From Bacillota bacterium (GTDB lineage Bacteria; Bacillota; Clostridia; Acetivibrionales; DSM-1351), in NCBI GenBank assembly GCA_023433945.1, contig JAEYTP010000151.1, positions 1-14,505 of the forward strand: a DNA stretch of 14,505 nucleotides. Direction: 5' to 3'. The position numbers and the translations under genes are program-made. Every line of letters begins with the position of its first letter. Within the stretch, counting starts at the first letter, position 1. This document shows positions 14,305 through 14,505 of the stretch, in pieces. A model generated the notes under the pieces. The model was not told where the DNA came from, did no database searches, and worked only from the letters and a program-made list of their open reading frames with translations.

Positions 14305-14367
14305 ATGGGGTGTATAGAACTGGGTCAATGTGCGCAATCATCAAACTTAAGATGGGTGGAGCTATGA
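14305..14367 (+). CDS. Possible 20-residue leader peptide coupled to the next gene
   Basis: The ORF starts with ATG behind AGGGGA (14295-14300), encodes MGCIELGQCAQSSNLRWVEL and stops with TGA. That stop overlaps the ATG of the following acetyltransferase (ATGA at 14364-14367). A good ribosome site and the ATGA overlap suggest translational coupling. The peptide itself is not recognised. Confidence 0.4.
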   Translation: MGCIELGQCAQSSNLRWVEL

Positions 14368-14505
14368 ATTTATATTTTAGAAAAGCTGCTTTATGTGAGC
14401 TAGACACAGCACTTAGTTTACTAAAGCATGCAGCAGAGTGGCTAAATAATCAGAATATTGACTACTGGCAAAATTGGAACAATCCCGAGGAGATTTATGT
14501 AAATT
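14364..14505 (+). CDS. GNAT-family acetyltransferase, 3'-incomplete
   Basis: The first 47 residues are present; the gene runs off the window. The sequence begins MNLYFRKAALCELDTALSLL and continues with AAEWLNNQNIDYWQNW. This is the N-terminal strand and helix of GNAT enzymes with an AAEWL...GIDQW-like segment. The catalytic acetyl-CoA loop lies beyond the end, so the class rests on the N-terminal pattern only. GGGTGGAG lies just before the start, and a short upstream ORF overlaps it by ATGA. Confidence 0.7.
   Translation, partial: MNLYFRKAALCELDTALSLLKHAAEWLNNQNIDYWQNWNNPEEIYVN

Overview
The window is AT-rich DNA with genes closely packed on the + strand, strong AGGAGG-type ribosome binding sites, a T-box riboswitch and TATAAT-type promoters. 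This points to a low-GC Firmicute, most likely a Clostridia/Lachnospiraceae-like bacterium; the species cannot be named from the sequence. Every convincing gene is on the + strand. The content is accessory in character: stress or antibiotic-resistance-like enzymes in short transcription units, separated by repeats, hairpins and gene remnants.

Left part (1-2500): a methionine-type T-box leader precedes a methionyl-tRNA synthetase of the two-zinc-knuckle type that lacks a C-terminal extension and has KISTS in place of KMSKS. A gene-free stretch follows, holding imperfect 55-59 bp direct repeats and a long two-tier palindrome. Middle-left (2500-8833): an acetyltransferase with a 10-residue tandem repeat in its linker; a VOC-fold protein plus a MerR/GyrI-type drug-sensing regulator; a strong terminator; a promoter with the stretched 19-bp spacer and dyad typical of MerR-family control; and a 1240-residue protein joining two TrmO-like domains to a UvrA-like tandem ABC ATPase. 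The regulator, operator and fusion protein look like one inducible resistance module, and this is the most novel part of the window.

Middle-right (8834-11486): a 17-bp hairpin and a truncated HAD-phosphatase remnant, then a compact operon of a NYN-LOTUS putative RNase, an ANT(6)-type streptomycin adenylyltransferase and a Nudix hydrolase, closed by a terminator. Right part (11487-14505): an extended -10 promoter drives an unrecognised 138-residue protein and a 52-residue membrane protein; then two GNAT acetyltransferases (the second AAC(6')-like), a DUF4431-like lipoprotein, and the start of a further GNAT gene that runs off the end. Remnants and very small membrane-peptide ORFs lie between them.

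The genes fit a theme of protection against small-molecule inhibitors: an alternative target (MetRS), drug-modifying enzymes (adenylyl- and acetyltransferases, VOC), house-cleaning (Nudix) and a regulated DNA- or RNA-directed ABC ATPase. That shared theme is an inference from families; no substrate can be read from the sequence.
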